Source of the DNA: Hyphodiscus hymeniophilus
Lineage: Eukaryota > Ascomycota > Leotiomycetes > Helotiales > Hyphodiscaceae
Direction of reading: 5' to 3'
Length of the DNA stretch: 64,000 nucleotides
Assembly (NCBI GenBank): GCA_016508695.1
Contig: VNKQ01000003.1
Location: forward strand, 1,674,001 to 1,738,000
Shown: positions 22,189 to 35,440 of the stretch, piece after piece
How the letters are laid out: every line of letters starts with the position of its first letter
Numbering within the stretch: position 1 is the first letter of the stretch
Notes under the pieces: generated by a model
What the model saw: the letters and a program-made list of their open reading frames with translations, nothing else
Told to the model about the DNA's origin: nothing
Databases searched by the model: none
Translations under genes and position numbers: made by a program

Positions 22189-24793
22189 TCAGTTCGTTCC
22201 GCTCACGGCAAGTCTGTCCAGCATTAGCGGAATTCATAGATCCTGATGGATTGACGACTTACTTCATCAGATGATCCATAAAGGTTTGGAGGGATACATC
22301 GTCTGTGAATATGGTCTGCGCTGTCTGTGCGCCGACTCCGCCATAAGCCCCAGTCGTGTGAGTCGTGGAGGGGTTGAGCTTGGAGAGCAAGAAACGTGCT
22401 TGTGATCCACCTGCATCACAAACAATGAAACGAGGCAATGGGAAACGATCAGTAATGAGGTCCTAACAGTGTCAGTTGTGTTGAGAAGGATCGTATGGAT
22501 GAACATACCCTAGCGTCTTCTTTGGGTAGCTCCAAAAGGGAGGCAAAATTCTCATAACCCTCTTGTTCCTGGTAGCCCGCCTTTCTCCATTGGGCTACAG
22601 TCTCTCCATGGAAGATTAATATATGGAAGAAGGTATCGAGGAGAAGAATGTGCGTAGGTTGGATAGAAGTCGAGTCAAGCAAGACAGGTTGGCTTCCATC
22701 TTGGTCGAAGGTGTATGAATCCAAGGTTGGCTGGATCATGATGAGGGAATTGCTTACATCCTCATGGTTGAGAACATGTCTGTAGAATGCAGTCTCGTCT
22801 GGAGAGTTGTTGAAGACTTGAAGAAACTGACTTCTTCTCAAGTGGAACATGAATTGAGGATAGAGAGTGAAGTTCTTCTCCAATCGGAAGGATGATGGAT
22901 CATCCTTACGGTAGTCGGCGAATCGAGAACACAGCCGAATCAGCATACGATCAACCCAGCGAAGAACGTCTGGGCCATCATCGACTTCGGCTTTGAAAAC
23001 AGCGATTCTAGACATAAGCACAGCCGCGGCTTCTTGATCAAATGACTGAGCAATAGCCGGATCTCCAGCTGGACCGCTGAGGTTCCGTTGGACGGTTGTG
23101 ACGCGCAGGTGGAATTGTCCCGAGGAATGTTGATAATAGGTGAGAAACTGCATCATGCCCTTCCCGGGTGTTTGCTGATGTTGAGTTGGGCCGCCTTGGC
23201 TCGCAATTTCGAAATAAATACCATAACTGGCACTGGGATCAATACCACACATCTTCCAAGAGCATGTGTTTCCGATACCACATTCTGTCTCTCCTACGGA
23301 CGAAGACTTCTTGTTCATCGAAACAGCGTGACCGATCAACCCAGTGACCTTCAATTCCTTCGTTGTAAGGACCTCCAAAGAAGCATTGAATCCCATCAAG
23401 AGGTTGTCGTCGCCATCCTTTTCGAAGATCCGAACAAACGACTGCTTGAACATGGAAGATGTGAAACTATCGGTCAGAACCATGTGGCCACCAGTGGAAT
23501 TCGAAAGCCCCTTCATCTCTAAGAGACCAACTTGATCCAAACACCCTGCAAAAATGTCGATGATGTGCCCATTGTGTGCAGTTCTTTTGGCAAGGTTGTC
23601 GTAGAACTTATTCTGTCAGCACAGTACGTTTCATGTATCCTATTTAACATACCTTCATCGCCTTCTTGTAGTACTTGATATTATCACGGTCAATATCATG
23701 GTGCGAGCGGATAGATTCTCTCAATTCAGGGCCAACGACGAGACCAGGGCCTTCGGTAGCAGGTCCTCCAGCAAACAGCATGACACGTCCACCAGCATTT
23801 TGGAAAGAACTTTCGAGAAGGCCGACAGCTACGCTGAGCGCAACTCCAGTACATCTCAGATTTCTTTTGTCACTGGCCACTGGCCACGGGTCCTTTTGAA
23901 GCTGCTCCAAAGCTTTGGTAAGTTGAAATTCGCACTCTGCCACGGGCATCAAAAAGCGTGCAGCTGGGCCCATTGGCCGACCAGGCTGGGGTTGCATTCC
24001 AGGTCGCACGCCAGCGGAGGACAGTCCGAGCATTTCCTGAACCTGTTTCGCTGTATAGTCTTTGCTCCCTCGGAACACATACGATTTGGGGCATTCGGTA
24101 TAGCCAATTTCATGAACTTGCGCCTAAAAGCAAGTCAGAAGCTGCGAACCACAGACTAAATCAGGAATCCCTACCATTGTACCATATGTGACCAGACCCA
24201 CAAGAGCATTTTCTGGCAGAAGACTTAAGCTCATAACAAGGGACTCCTTCAACGCTGACAAGCTGTCCTCCTCCTGACAAGTATCAACAACATAGAGGAA
24301 GATCGGCGGGCTCGGCGCAGGTCTGGAGAGTTTGTATTCGATGGTGGTATTACTCGGGTGTAACTCTGGTGGAATGGCAGTAGCTGTGATATCTTTGTAG
24401 TGCGGTGGAAGGGGATTTCGTGACAGGCAGAACGGGCAAATCCAAAGACGAGCTCGAACATCTACCTGGCTGGTAACGATCAGCTAAGTCTTCGTAGTAA
24501 TTCCTAATTTACTCACCAGAAAGGATTCAACACTGATCTGCAAGGCGCCTTGCAGATGACTGGTTCGAATTGCAAGATAGGAGTGTCTGGCTTCTCCTTG
24601 AGGGGGGTATAGAGGGCGCCGATCGGTACGACCAAGCGTGATGCTTCCTGCGGGCGTTCAGCGTCTCCCTATATTGAATGTAATTGTAGCCTTGACATAC
24701 CATACGCGAGCTTGGGAAGACGTTCCAACTAAGTCGCAGACCATCGCGATCCTCCACCTCACTCCACTGCTCCTTCAACGCTTCCACATCCAT
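22189..24793 (-). CDS. sec23: COPII coat protein Sec23
   Basis: Sec23 is the GTPase-activating subunit for Sar1 and part of the inner COPII coat on ER exit sites. Seven exons (24701-24793, 24517-24647, 24175-24469, 23653-24123, 22509-23606, 22263-22462, 22189-22213) give about 770 residues, the usual size. The zinc-finger segment (CKAPC ... CPFC, with NPFCQVDVRARLWICPFC) follows NVFPSSRMEASRLVVPIGAL. The trunk (VVDTCQEEDS onward), beta-sandwich, helical and gelsolin parts (HILLLDTFFHILIFHGETVA) are all present, as is the family tail MKLAVSGTN from a 25-nt last exon. The acceptor before exon 5 is ambiguous: AAG at 23607-23609 gives KAMKFYDNLA, while CAG at 23613-23615 adds two residues. Confidence 0.96.
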
Positions 24794-26841
24794 GATTGAT
24801 TGTATAGCCTATCGCAGATATACAATTGCTGTCCAACGTATCCTCCAAATATTGTGCGGTTTATCGAGAGGCGGAAAGAAGGTGGGTAGAGCCTCGGCGT
24901 GGCACCAGGAATGATGGCTTTAAATGGCAAAAATAGGGAGAGAACAGATTCCAAAGCCAGAGACTCGCACGTACTAGTGAGAGGCCAAGTTGTAGGTTGA
25001 AGGTGTTCTCAGAGCTTGACACGAACCTTGGTTTGGGACAGTTCTCATGTTGGAGGCTCGGAGTGGCTAGCGTTACAGTAGCGCCATTTCCTCGGTAATC
25101 CTCCAACATAAAAAAGTTCTTGTGCTCGTTCCTTTCAAACAAAACAACGACGGTTTTACAAAATTACTTATTTCGACTGCATCCATTCACACTGTTGATG
25201 ATGTAGTTTTCGCACTGTCGAAGAAGACTCTGACCCGTTGCTGGGCGCCTGGATTTGAGAGGTCGTTTCGACTTACTTGAGAACCTGGGAATCAGCTGAG
25301 GTTACATATTTGATGGACAACGTTGCTTTGACACGATGGGCATTATGCAGCTGGCTACATGGGTCTAAGTCACGGGAATGCAGTGGCCAGGCAATCGCAG
25401 ACTGCAGGAGCGAATACACATGCTCCGGATCGTGGACTTGAGAACATACTTTCGAGTTGAGGCAGACCCATACCTGCCCTCAGGCAAACAGTTGGCACAA
25501 CGCCTGAGGATATGATTGGGAAGTGTTCAGTGGAAGTGCCACTTCAGATTCAGTATAGGTTGATAGGAGATTGCGCATGGTAGTAGTAGCCATACACAAT
25601 GGAAGTTTCTTTCGTGGAAAAGAACTACCTCAGGACTCCAACAGCCTTTGTACGATCTTTCATCTCAGCACTACGCAGAATCCCGTACCTGATATCGGTC
25701 AATACAGTAATCTTCCCGCCCTTGATATCTCTTTCAAGTTTTCCATGGCAGTCTAAATATATCCTGGATTCTTTTCTTCACTCTGCAGCAGCACCTGCCT
25801 CTGGCATCCCTTACCACGTTGCCAAATCTCTGACTCGTTTTTCGAGGCCGCCGCTGCTTCGAACTAGGCAACGACCAGTAAACTCCGGCCATCTATCTGG
25901 CCTGGTAAAACAAAGCCACGTCTTGATCCTCTTTTCAATCTCTATAATTTGTCGATTTTTGATCAAGAATGGCCTTTGATTCCCGCCACGTCACCAGTCT
26001 TGCGTCTGTGATTTGTTTCCACAGCACTCGCTGGATTTATCTTACTGCTGTCAAGACGTACCCAGGTATGTCTTAGCCCTGAATTTCGAAATGCTGTGAC
26101 GAGAATTGCAAAGTACGGTGTTGAACTTGAAGGAGGTCTAACTATGGGCTGACTTGGAAGGAACAGATGTTTTAGATATCTCAAACAGTAACGGATAACT
26201 AGTCATATCCAGGGCACGGCATCGAGGCAACATCAGTGGAAAGAGACCAACAACGAGGTAATATACTATAAACTGGTTTGTATTGTTAAATAAAGTCTAT
26301 CGTGTTCGTCTTGGATCAGCCAAGCTGTGGATATCATGCGCATCTTTGAATAACTCATGCATGACCGTCTCTAGGAGGTTACGATTCTTGTTTGCTGTGA
26401 TTGTGTTACTACCTAGGTAGCATTCGTTCACAATTTCATGTCGGTCCCAGTTTCCATTGGCCACACCAAATGACATCGGGCAGCCTTGCTCATATCCTAT
26501 CTCAAATTTCAGAACTTGAACGTAGTCAACGTATAAAAGTTTGACCCAAAGCAGGTATCCTAATCGCTCAGAAATTCTAAGCAATTTGGTCAATGGTGTA
26601 GTTTGAATATTCTTCATGTATATCTGAATCGTTAAACTGCGTGACCGTTAGATTTACTTGGGTCTGCTTCTCTTACTTGACTTCGAATCCGACTCATTCA
26701 TATAGTCTTAGCTTCAGAATATCAAGCGCAATAAAACAACCGCTGTTAACCCGCCGCTTCGAGTACGAATTAGAACCCATCAAGTGCTTGCCACCCCCCC
26801 TCAGCTTCTCTATTCCTACCTCTCTCTGACTCTGTCCAGCC
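24794..26841. other. Intergenic, 2.0 kb
   Basis: The region lies between the sec23 start and the SDR stop codon. The largest frames are 25599-25979 (plus, 126 codons) and 26297-26617 (minus, 106 codons). Neither shows a domain, and I do not support either as a gene. The first part should be the sec23 promoter. Confidence 0.45.
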
Positions 26842-28112
26842 TTACTCCTTGAACACTGCACCGCTCCCAATAGTCTCAAAAACGCTCTCCGTGTGCCTAA
26901 CGACTCTCTCCCCAAGACCCTCCTTCTTCACCTTCGCAAATATCTTCTCGCTCTCCATAACTTCCCCATCCCAATCGATTCTGTAATGACCACCACCTTC
27001 CACCCCATCGGATCCCACAGCCACCTCCCCTTTTTTCTCCTCTCGTCTCTTCCTTTCCAAGCCTCGCGCAGGATACCTCTCCGTCCCAAGAAACAGCACT
27101 CTCATCCCGCACTCCTCATTCGGCACGAAAAAAAACCGACTCATCAAGGGTTTCAGAGCCGCAAAAAGCCAACGAAACCACCTCGGCAACTTCTCATTCC
27201 CAAAAGCTTCCGTCAGTACTAGACTTGGATAATAATGCGTCAAGCTGAGGCGGTGTTGGCGGGAGAGGTTTTCCATGAATAGCGTGGTGAAATAGGCTAC
27301 GTGGGAGCCCATATTCATGAATCCGTAATTCTGGGGGTTGCGGAGAGACTGGAGACTCGTAAGCTATGTATTTGGAAGGAGTTCACAGAAGGGCCTACGA
27401 GGTCATCAGGAAAGACCTTCGCTTCTCTTCCTGGTCCGAAGACAGAGACAACATGCGCCCCCGTCTCCAGCACAGAATTCTCTAATAGTGACATCAAATC
27501 AACAATGAACCGCATCCTCGAGTAGTACAGCAGGGACATAGCTGCATCGAGTCCTTCTTTCGTCTCTACGCTTCACTTCAGCATCTTTCTGCCAGAGATA
27601 TACATCCAAGAGGCGGGAAACATACCATTCCGGTCTTCAAACGCAAAGATTGCGTGCGTCATGACGAGTAAATCAACTCTCGCCGTCCCAACACCACCAT
27701 CCCCTCGTCCCCTCTCAATCTCAGCGCCCTCCCTCTCCTCCTCCAACCTCTTCACCTCCCCACAGACACGATCCACATCACCCAGCAGCGCCAAATCCTG
27801 CGCTTCCACAAAGACGAATTCCCCTCCCGAGCACACAGCGTTGCACTCAGCAATAACTACACCATCTCGTCAGATCAAGACTCCTCTCTAGCCCGGGACA
27901 AGGAGAGGTGGGTAGGTACTGCTTTTCGCAACACGCTCGTTCCTCCCAACAACGTAGACCCTCAGCCCGCTCCCGTCGATTCCGTGAGACTTCGCGAGTG
28001 CTCTGAGCGTGTATTTCCCGATGCCTGATGTAGCGCCCACGAAGACGGCGACGAGGGGCTGGGTATGCGTGAGAGATCTGTTCGCTGCTGTGACGGAGGT
28101 GAGTGGGACCAT
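26842..28112 (-). CDS. SDR-fold NAD(P)-dependent oxidoreductase
   Basis: This is a Rossmann-fold protein of the short-chain dehydrogenase/reductase superfamily. Four exons (27920-28112, 27626-27856, 27399-27565, 26842-27348) with introns of 50-63 bp give 365 residues. The cofactor motif GATSGIG is at residues 26-32, followed by VYVVGRNE, which suggests NADP(H). A VDLLVMTHA segment corresponds to the NNAG strand. The usual YxxxK catalytic pair is not obvious: the equivalent region reads SLRNPQNYGFMNMGSHVAYF. This is seen in a fungal SDR subgroup often linked to secondary metabolism, where activity is uncertain. A low-complexity insert (EEEREGAEIERGRGDGG) lies in exon 2 and another charged stretch near residue 300. 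No cluster partners lie next to it. Confidence 0.85.
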
Positions 28113-28658
28113 TATTGGAGTCAGTCCTTCGAGATGTGAGAAGTGGGATTAGACAACACTTAATTCTGCGGAGACCACTCGGGGCTTGATGGAAAAAGAC
28201 TGTAATGAGGGGGAAATAGATGGTAAAGAAGCAGAGAAGAATTTGTCCGTATTTTAAGGCAATCGTAATTTGGAATGAAAACTTTCGTTAATGCCTCCTT
28301 CATTATATAACTTGAACTTCTTCGCATTCGTCTAATTTATCCTACCTCCTCTCCACCATTCATCTCCGTATTTGCCTATGGTGTCTGTCGTTCATGACAT
28401 GGTCGAAGACGAAAGAAGCTTCCCGCTTGCGCATTCGCTTAAAAAGCCTCTTACTGTAGTGTCGCTGAAGACAACTTTATCATTTAGAGAAGGACATGAG
28501 CAAGGTGTTGGAAGCGTTGAGGGAGAGTACTGTGACCTCCCGTGGCCAAGAGGATAAATAGAGCGAATTTACCAAGCATGTAACAGGCTTGCAAAGAATT
28601 TGGTGTCATTGGGTATCTTTAGATCTACCTCACCGCCGCTGTTCGTCTCAAAGGCTCA
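28113..28658. other. Intergenic between SDR and Cas1-like genes
   Basis: About 550 bp between two minus-strand genes. It holds the SDR promoter and the Cas1-like 3' region. A plus frame of 61 codons (28372-28557) is unsupported. Confidence 0.5.
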
Positions 28659-31357
28659 CTAGGAATAACTAACATTACCTAGCCAAAGCACCGTTAGTAT
28701 CAGTCCGAGCCTATACCTCAGATCGCTCCTAGCCGTCCTGATAACCCATCCCACCAGCCTTCCCATCCTCGAATCCCCTGGCTCAAATCGCAAATCTTTA
28801 CTCGGCGTACTCTCCCCATCCCTCACATTGGGCAAGATAGGCGGACTTTCCTTCGATGCCGCAAAATCCCCACGAGACAGAGACTGTGTAGGCGCGCGAT
28901 CACCATCAACAATCCAGCTCGTCAGCACCTGCGTCGCATCCGCCATCCTCCACGACACCCAGAGAAATACCGGGGTAAGGATAGCAGTTTCCGTCCACCG
29001 ACTCCAAAGTCCTAGACGTAATATCCCTGTTGAGTCGCCAGCGAGCCAGATGTGGTATTGTAGGATACAAATTTCGAGAGAGTATCGGCCCAGCGAGGCG
29101 AAGATTGTGGAGTGATAGTTTCGAAGGAGACGATGGGAGTTGCGGAGCGTGATGAAGGACAGAATGGGTATGAATGAGATGAACGGTTGCCACCAATTGT
29201 AATCTTCCTTGTCTGGAGAGCGGCGTGTGAGAGCCCAGAACCCGGGTAGGAGGGCAAGAGAGGCTATAATTGTAAGGGTTTTAAAGGCTCGGTGGTATGT
29301 GTTTATCAGTTTGAGGATGTGATCGATGAGTCTTTTGGGGGTGGCAGCACCGGAATGAAGGCGCGTAGCTCGGTAATGCAGAGCTGCAAAAAACATGCCA
29401 ATATAGACTATATACATGTCGAGGAAGATCCGGAATCGGATTTCTCCCACATTCCAGGATATTGCGCATGTAAGCCTGAGAAAGAAGGACCCTAACTCCA
29501 GTATGCCTGGTATCATCGTGAAGGCAGTCGTAAGCAGCGCGGAAAGTACAATTTTTCCGAAGAGGTAATGTAGGTTCGAGTTGCGCGTATGCCCGATTTT
29601 GAGGGTACAGTATATGACGAGAAACCAGAAGCTGACCAGAGGCGCGAAGTAGTAGAAGACAACATCGGTACGCATCATGTAGGGCAACATGCAGCTGAGC
29701 AAGTTCAGTCGCACGAGAACAGTAGCAACCCTTCTCAAAGAATAGTCTTCCCTCCTGAGAAAGTAGAGGGTGTGCCCGAATCCAGTCATGAATAGATATG
29801 ATGCGACGAGCAGTCGGACGATCTGATAGATCCAAAGAATATTGGACCCATGTGTGTAGTGATAAATAAGGAGGACGAGTTGCATCCAGCCTTTCCACTC
29901 GTCGCTTTGGTCTCGAGTCAGAAACCCGTGGTCCTTGACCTTTGGAGCGGTTTTGTAATTCGTCTTTAACGATTTGCACTCTCTGATTGAAAGCAAGCCT
30001 GCAACAGCAACTTCCAGGTAAGCCACGATCACTTCCCTTTGCCGAAATTGTTTCTGCTCCTTTTCGAAGATCTGTGTTCGGTCTGCATAGAAACAATAAG
30101 ACACCACTAAACCAGAGACAACCAGTGCACTCAGCACACTTGGTGAAGGGAGGAACCGGTTCAGTCGCAGAAGATGTTGCCGGCGAAGGAATGGAAGTGT
30201 GGGAAGTATGAGCATCCCACCCAAGAGGATGACCCACTGAGCAGTGCCAGGTTGTTTGTAATTACTGCAGCATGTCCGGTCGAATGGGTAGCCTTTCGAC
30301 GCAGCATCCGCATTACAGCGTAAATTCAAAAGAACGTCCGCCTTTCGATGCGCCACATTATCAACGACATGGATACCACTCTCCTCGTACTGACTCCGAC
30401 CTACATGGGTCATCAAAGTGTAGCTCCAGATGACATCGGCACTCGAATGAGCAGATACTTGTTGCAAATAATCGTTCATCTGATCTATCTTCTCTGGGGT
30501 CATGGTCTCAGCTCTTGACGGAGATAGGGACTCGTACCATGGAACTTGGACCGGGGCCAGTAAGAGGAAGTTGGGCGAGTATTCTCGAAAGGGAAATGGA
30601 CGAGCTGCTGGCAACCTAGTATTCCCTTGAATAGCATGATCCATGAAGGGGATGACAGTCTCAATGGAGTCTCTGAAATCCTTCTGGAGGTTCTGTTGTC
30701 CATGTCGTGCATACCAAAGCCCAGGGGCCCCAAGGAGTATTAACCCCGCGCTTTCGTCTGCCTCATTCGAGTGGAGTTGCGAGTCTGGTCTGAAGTCCTT
30801 CAATTCGCGTTTGAGACCAGTTGAGTTCAAGAAAGGATCCCAGATGAATTGAACCGTCACTCCGGCAGATGTGAAATCAAGATCATGGTGCTTCTCGTCC
30901 ATATCCAGCATCTCTGTTATTTCCCCCTCAGCACGTGCTTGGTCCATCTTCTTCGCAACTGCCCAGAATACTTGGCGTGTCGTCGAATCCCCAATGAAGA
31001 CAATCCTCCGCTTGCCAAAGCATTCCTGTATGTCCTCTTTCTTGTATTCGTGCATGATGCATCCTGGCGGCTGCCAATTCTGGAACGGGGTTCTCGAGCT
31101 CCATCTCGGTCCAGGATCCAGCCATTGGCCTTTGTTGAGAAGAGCGCCGCATTTGTAGGGGTCTGAGATATCTGCGAGAACTTGTTAGCATGCAGAGTTC
31201 CTGTGGGGAGCTCCAACGCAAGATGTGACGAACCTTGCCAACAGTATCTGTAGACCACGCCGAACACGACGACGGCGAGAAGAGCCTGGAAGATCCGTTC
31301 AACGACGTTTGTTTCTCGATTCGAGGACGAGGGCATTGGTATCGTAGGACGTTGCAT
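28659..31357 (-). CDS. Cas1-like polysaccharide O-acetyltransferase (PC-esterase plus 10-TM domain)
   Basis: This is a Golgi-type membrane protein similar to Cas1p, which O-acetylates capsule glucuronoxylomannan in Cryptococcus. Two exons (31234-31357, 28659-31171) and a 62-bp intron give 878 residues; an ATG at 31369 would add four. An N-terminal anchor helix (ALLAVVVFGVVYRYC) precedes a lumenal GDSL/PC-esterase-like domain. That domain has IVFIGDSTTRQ (Ser near 104) and a D-x2-H-like motif in HVVDNVAH. Between them, DPYKCGALLNKGQWLDPGPR matches the cysteine-containing entry region of this family. From about residue 360 on there are roughly ten hydrophobic helices, with ILWIYQIVRLLVASYLFMTG and LGRYSLEICILQYHIWLAGD among the conserved pieces. 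The acceptor glycan in this fungus is unknown. Confidence 0.93.
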
Positions 31358-34059
31358 TTCAACTCTCACCCCTCAGATGGCCTGACCGGGTGTGCATTGG
31401 AGTATGCCTTCTGAACGCATACGGAGGCTCGATGTTGTGCGCTGGTGAATGGCGGGAAGGGCCAACAGACAATGATCCAGGCCTATATTGGGAGAGCAGA
31501 GAGGGGAAAAGGATGAAGGTGAAGATGAGGATGAGAATGATACTACTTACTGCACTACTCACCAGGCACTAATACTTACTGTATCCAAGGGCGCAAGGGT
31601 GATGGCTTCCACAATATTCTTGGCGGTCGCATCCGAGCTTGCCAGTGACGCGGCGTAGGTGAGAATGCGGCGATACATCCTGTTGCGGTAGAACGGAGCG
31701 TGGGAGAGGATGCAATGGCAGATTGATGGTGGTCGGCTTTCCGCTCTCTGCTTTCGACCTTTCGAATGCAGGAAACGTAGGAATGCACCAGTGTCAGGTT
31801 GAGCCGCTTGATTGTTGATTATTGACTGTGGATTATTGACTGTGAATTACCTATGTTTTACCTCCTCTACCTTGGCTACCAGAGTACAGTACAAGATGGG
31901 AACGCAGCACATACAGGCTGATTTAAGGTGGGTAGTTATCGGCTCCCATCCCTGATACGCCCCTTGTGGACGGAGAATTTGTAGATCAGACGAGAGATAT
32001 GATGATAATGATAGTAGACCACATACTGATACACTCGTACTCTCTAGATATTGTATTCTCCTAGAGGCCTAACCTGTACTCTAGGCCCAACAAGACTAAA
32101 TTCGCAATTCTTACATCTCTCCTTCTATCCTTCAACCTTTCGACTCATCTATCCAACACAAGACTTTCTTGTCCTTGTTCTCATTCGGCAGGAGGTCGCG
32201 TGAGCTCCTGCATCCCCATGCAATGTGCATGCCTCCCCAAATATTAGGCAGGGGATTCAGGGCTTGGCAGCACTAGACTGGTGGTTGTGTGGGCATCCGT
32301 AGGAGCTTTCTCACTCGGAATTTTCACCCAACGACATCCGCTCCTGTATCCTGGACATGCCATCAGAAAACAACATGAACCACACGCAATCAGAAACTTC
32401 TTGGTGATGATTTGAAATCTCACTCCGAGACTGTTCAGCTTCATTGTGCTTGATTGCATACGTACGACTCTATTTGTTGATACCAGCAGGCCTTGCAACT
32501 CTCCAGACCAGAGTCGATGGAGTCGGCATGGCCGCCAAGTGTAAGCTTTGCATGCTCTCCTGCACTGCCAAGTCAATGCGTCGTCTCAGAGAGTCTCGGT
32601 GAGAAGATTCGTTTCTTTCACTCTCACTATTCTATCGTCTTCTGCCTCGCTCGGCCAGCTGCTTTCTACTGCTGGTCTTGAGCTGGATACACGTCACGTG
32701 TACTAGACAAGAGTGACTCCAACGACCTTTGAGTGCGAAACCTCCCTTTGCTATATGGTGGACCTTTGCAATTTGTCTGTTGATACATTCATCTCCTCGT
32801 CATTGACTTGCGGAGTTTCGAATCTGAACGATTGGCTTTGAAGGTTCTCGGTTTCTGAGGAACATGTGAGGGCTTGGAATGAAGTCCTGGACGGCTGCAA
32901 AAGCTGCCTCCGAGGATTGGGGTATAACCTTCAGCATGTTTTTTGGGCTCTCTCTCTCCTGCGAGCCATGTCTCGAGCAGAATTAGTTCCTCCACCAAAG
33001 GGGGGTTCAGCAGCAACACCTAGTTTACAAGCCAGTGGCCCTGTATGGACGATTTCATTTCGATAATTGTTTCCTTTTGCCTGAAAAGAAAACATCACCT
33101 CTCCTTTCCGATTAGCACCAGCTGCTGAATTCCGTCCTTCTTTTGGGGGTCCTACTCGGGACATCGTGCACAGCAATATGATTTGATTCAAGGTGTTGGC
33201 GGTTCCCATCACTTCATTCGCTCCTTGCTATGCCGTGTAGTCTCTAGTGACGAAGTTCACTACACTGTGGTGTTGGCATTTATTGCCTCATTCCGTTTAC
33301 TCACCAGTGCGCATTCTGGTTCAGATGCCCAATTCTGCAGTTTTAATCGCGTTCTCCACTCCCCTGTCTTTGAGGGATCCATGTCCTGTTTGTCCCTCTG
33401 TCTGGCCATTCATTTCTCAACCACTGCTCTTTGATATTCACTATCTTCTTCAGAGAGGTAATTCAGACCATGCCTGGGTTTCTCCTTTTCCGGACTCGTT
33501 GTGTATAAGCTTCTATCAAGTTCACAAATGGCCGACCTTACTCGACATCACCTGTCTTGTACATTTTCCAACGTCATAAATTTGCTGCACTGACCTCGCT
33601 CTATAATATGCTCATCAAACCCGATGTACTATTCCGCACGATCATCCACTCAACCCGACCTCCTCTTGGCCCTATTCACCTTCTGAAATTCACTGCGACA
33701 TCCTGACTTTATACTAGCGTCGAAACCTTATTAGGAATGTTTCTTTCTGATTATTCATCTGATACAAACACTTAAAGCCTTGATCAACTTTCCAGATTCA
33801 CTCAGTCGCCACTACTTACTTTCAGAACTCGACAAAACTTCTTTGAACTCTCTTTCATCGATCAGTTATTCGGCACAACTACTCACTGGCTTGAGCAACC
33901 TCTCAAACTCACCTTATCGACGTGTTTAGTCCCGAGCCTTTCACAACGACTGGTAAACCATCTTTCGACAACATCTTGGTTTTGATCGCACTCGCCGTCG
34001 AACCTCTCCGCGAACACACATAAGAGTCCAAGTGACAGCAGACTCTGCACAAATTCATC
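31358..34059. other. Intergenic, 2.7 kb
   Basis: This is a large gap between divergent genes (Cas1-like minus, 2EXR-like plus). Many short frames (up to 110 codons) exist, none with a domain. A 14-bp unit containing TTATTGACTGTG occurs twice near 31819-31846. From about 33,400 to 34,055 the plus strand is rich in pyrimidines, as in long fungal 5' leaders, and likely belongs to the 2EXR-like gene. Confidence 0.45.
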
Positions 34060-35234
34060 ATGAGTTCTACCAAGCGCAGATCTCCTGCCTCCAATGGCAA
34101 CACTGTCATAGGTTCTTCAAAGAGAAAGTCTCGTGCAAGTCATTCAACTGAGACCGGCCCAGTAAAGAAGCAGAAAACCGCCCTTACAGATCGAACCTTC
34201 TTTCAGGACGAGCTCTTATTTACCCATAAACGTCTCGGTCTCTCCCAGAACGCAGTAACCCTCCTAAAGCATCTTGACGATGTTAGAAATGGTAGTCTTG
34301 ATAAGAATGATTTTGCCCGTGAGATACGCCTCTCGTCCGCTTTCCACAAAGCCATTCTCGCTACGATTACACACTGCAGCGATTTGATGGTCGAAAAACC
34401 TGTCGAAGGAGGTGAATGTTCTCAAATCATCCGAAAGTGTACAGAGATGGTGGAGCTTTCTCGTAAGTCTGAGAACATCCAAGTGTCGCCCATTCTTTGC
34501 GCATTCTTCCCTTCATCTCTGTCGAAGCTTGTTCGCACTTTGCTAACAAGAATCTAGGACGACCACTACCATCTGGATTACCCTTCTTCAAATTCCCCCG
34601 AGAAATACGAGACCGTATCTATGGCCTTTACTATGAAAGTCAATTCAAACGTAAAGGCAGAGTGGTCGCTGAAAACCCTGATATTAATGAGCCTGCCTGT
34701 GCTTGCAAAGGCTGCCCGCCACCACCAACTCTCGACAGCGCTATCAACATGAGTCTGATCCGGACGAATTCACGAGTCCGCGACGAGGTCCTCCCCACAT
34801 TTTATAATAACTATACCTTGTCCTTCAACTGCACCTGCACTATGTCCGACTTCTTGAACAACAACATCGTCGCACGCGATAATGTCCGCTCTATTCGCTT
34901 CCACTACCGAGGCCGCAAAGCCGACGTGTGCATCCCCTCCCTTTACAAATGCCCCGAACTCAAAATCCTCACCGTTCTCGTCTCCAAGATGACTCTCTAC
35001 CATGCCACCGATCGCGAACGCTTAATGCAGGGTTACTTTCGGAGTAACAACACTCGAATGAGTGACGCACTCGGCATGGACGAGTTGGTGAATATCCGGG
35101 GTCTCGATACCGTCCGTGTCAGACATGCTAAGGCGAGTGCTACTAAGCAGGTGTCGAATGAGACGACTTGGTGTTTGGAGAGATTGCTGAACGAACAGGT
35201 ACTCTACCCGAAACCGGATGATTACGGTCAGTGA
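34060..35234 (+). CDS. 2EXR/F-box-like domain protein of unknown function
   Basis: Two exons (34060-34462, 34558-35234) with a 95-bp GTAAGT-AG intron give 359 residues. The N-terminal 45 residues are basic and Ser/Thr-rich with clusters KRRSP, SKRKSR and KKQK that could act as a nuclear signal. The intron joins to GLPFFKFPREIRDRIYGLYY, the start of a 2EXR or F-box-like module common in filamentous fungi. It continues with SLIRTNSRVRDEVLPTFYNN, the usual second half. These modules occur in hundreds of fungal paralogues and their targets are mostly unknown. A Cys cluster CACKGC lies near residue 185. The gene ends right before an imperfect 100-bp tandem duplication. Confidence 0.8.
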
Positions 35235-35440
35235 GTGGCTTTTGGGCAAAGGATTAAGGGGTCGCTATTGGGGGGGTTTGTGGGATTAGGGATTTTCAGG
35301 GAGAGCAGATATGGCAATACAGCATGTGGTCTGTGGGTGGCTTCTGGGCGATGAAGGGATAGCTTTTGGGGCTTTATGGGCTTGGAGATTTTCGGTGAGC
35401 GAAGATTTGGCAATAGCATTGATCTGGGATCTATGTTTGT
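35235..35440. repeat. Imperfect tandem duplication, period about 102 bp
   Basis: Two diverged copies start at 35235 and 35337 (both begin GTGGCTT-TGGGC) and run through GATTTTC and TGGCAATA. They directly follow the stop codon of the 2EXR-like gene. Both copies are open on the minus strand, giving repeated peptides, but no gene context supports translation. Confidence 0.7.

Noticed and set aside
25599..25979. A 126-codon plus frame upstream of sec23
   Set aside because: No domain or conserved motif, and alternative overlapping frames are similar in length.
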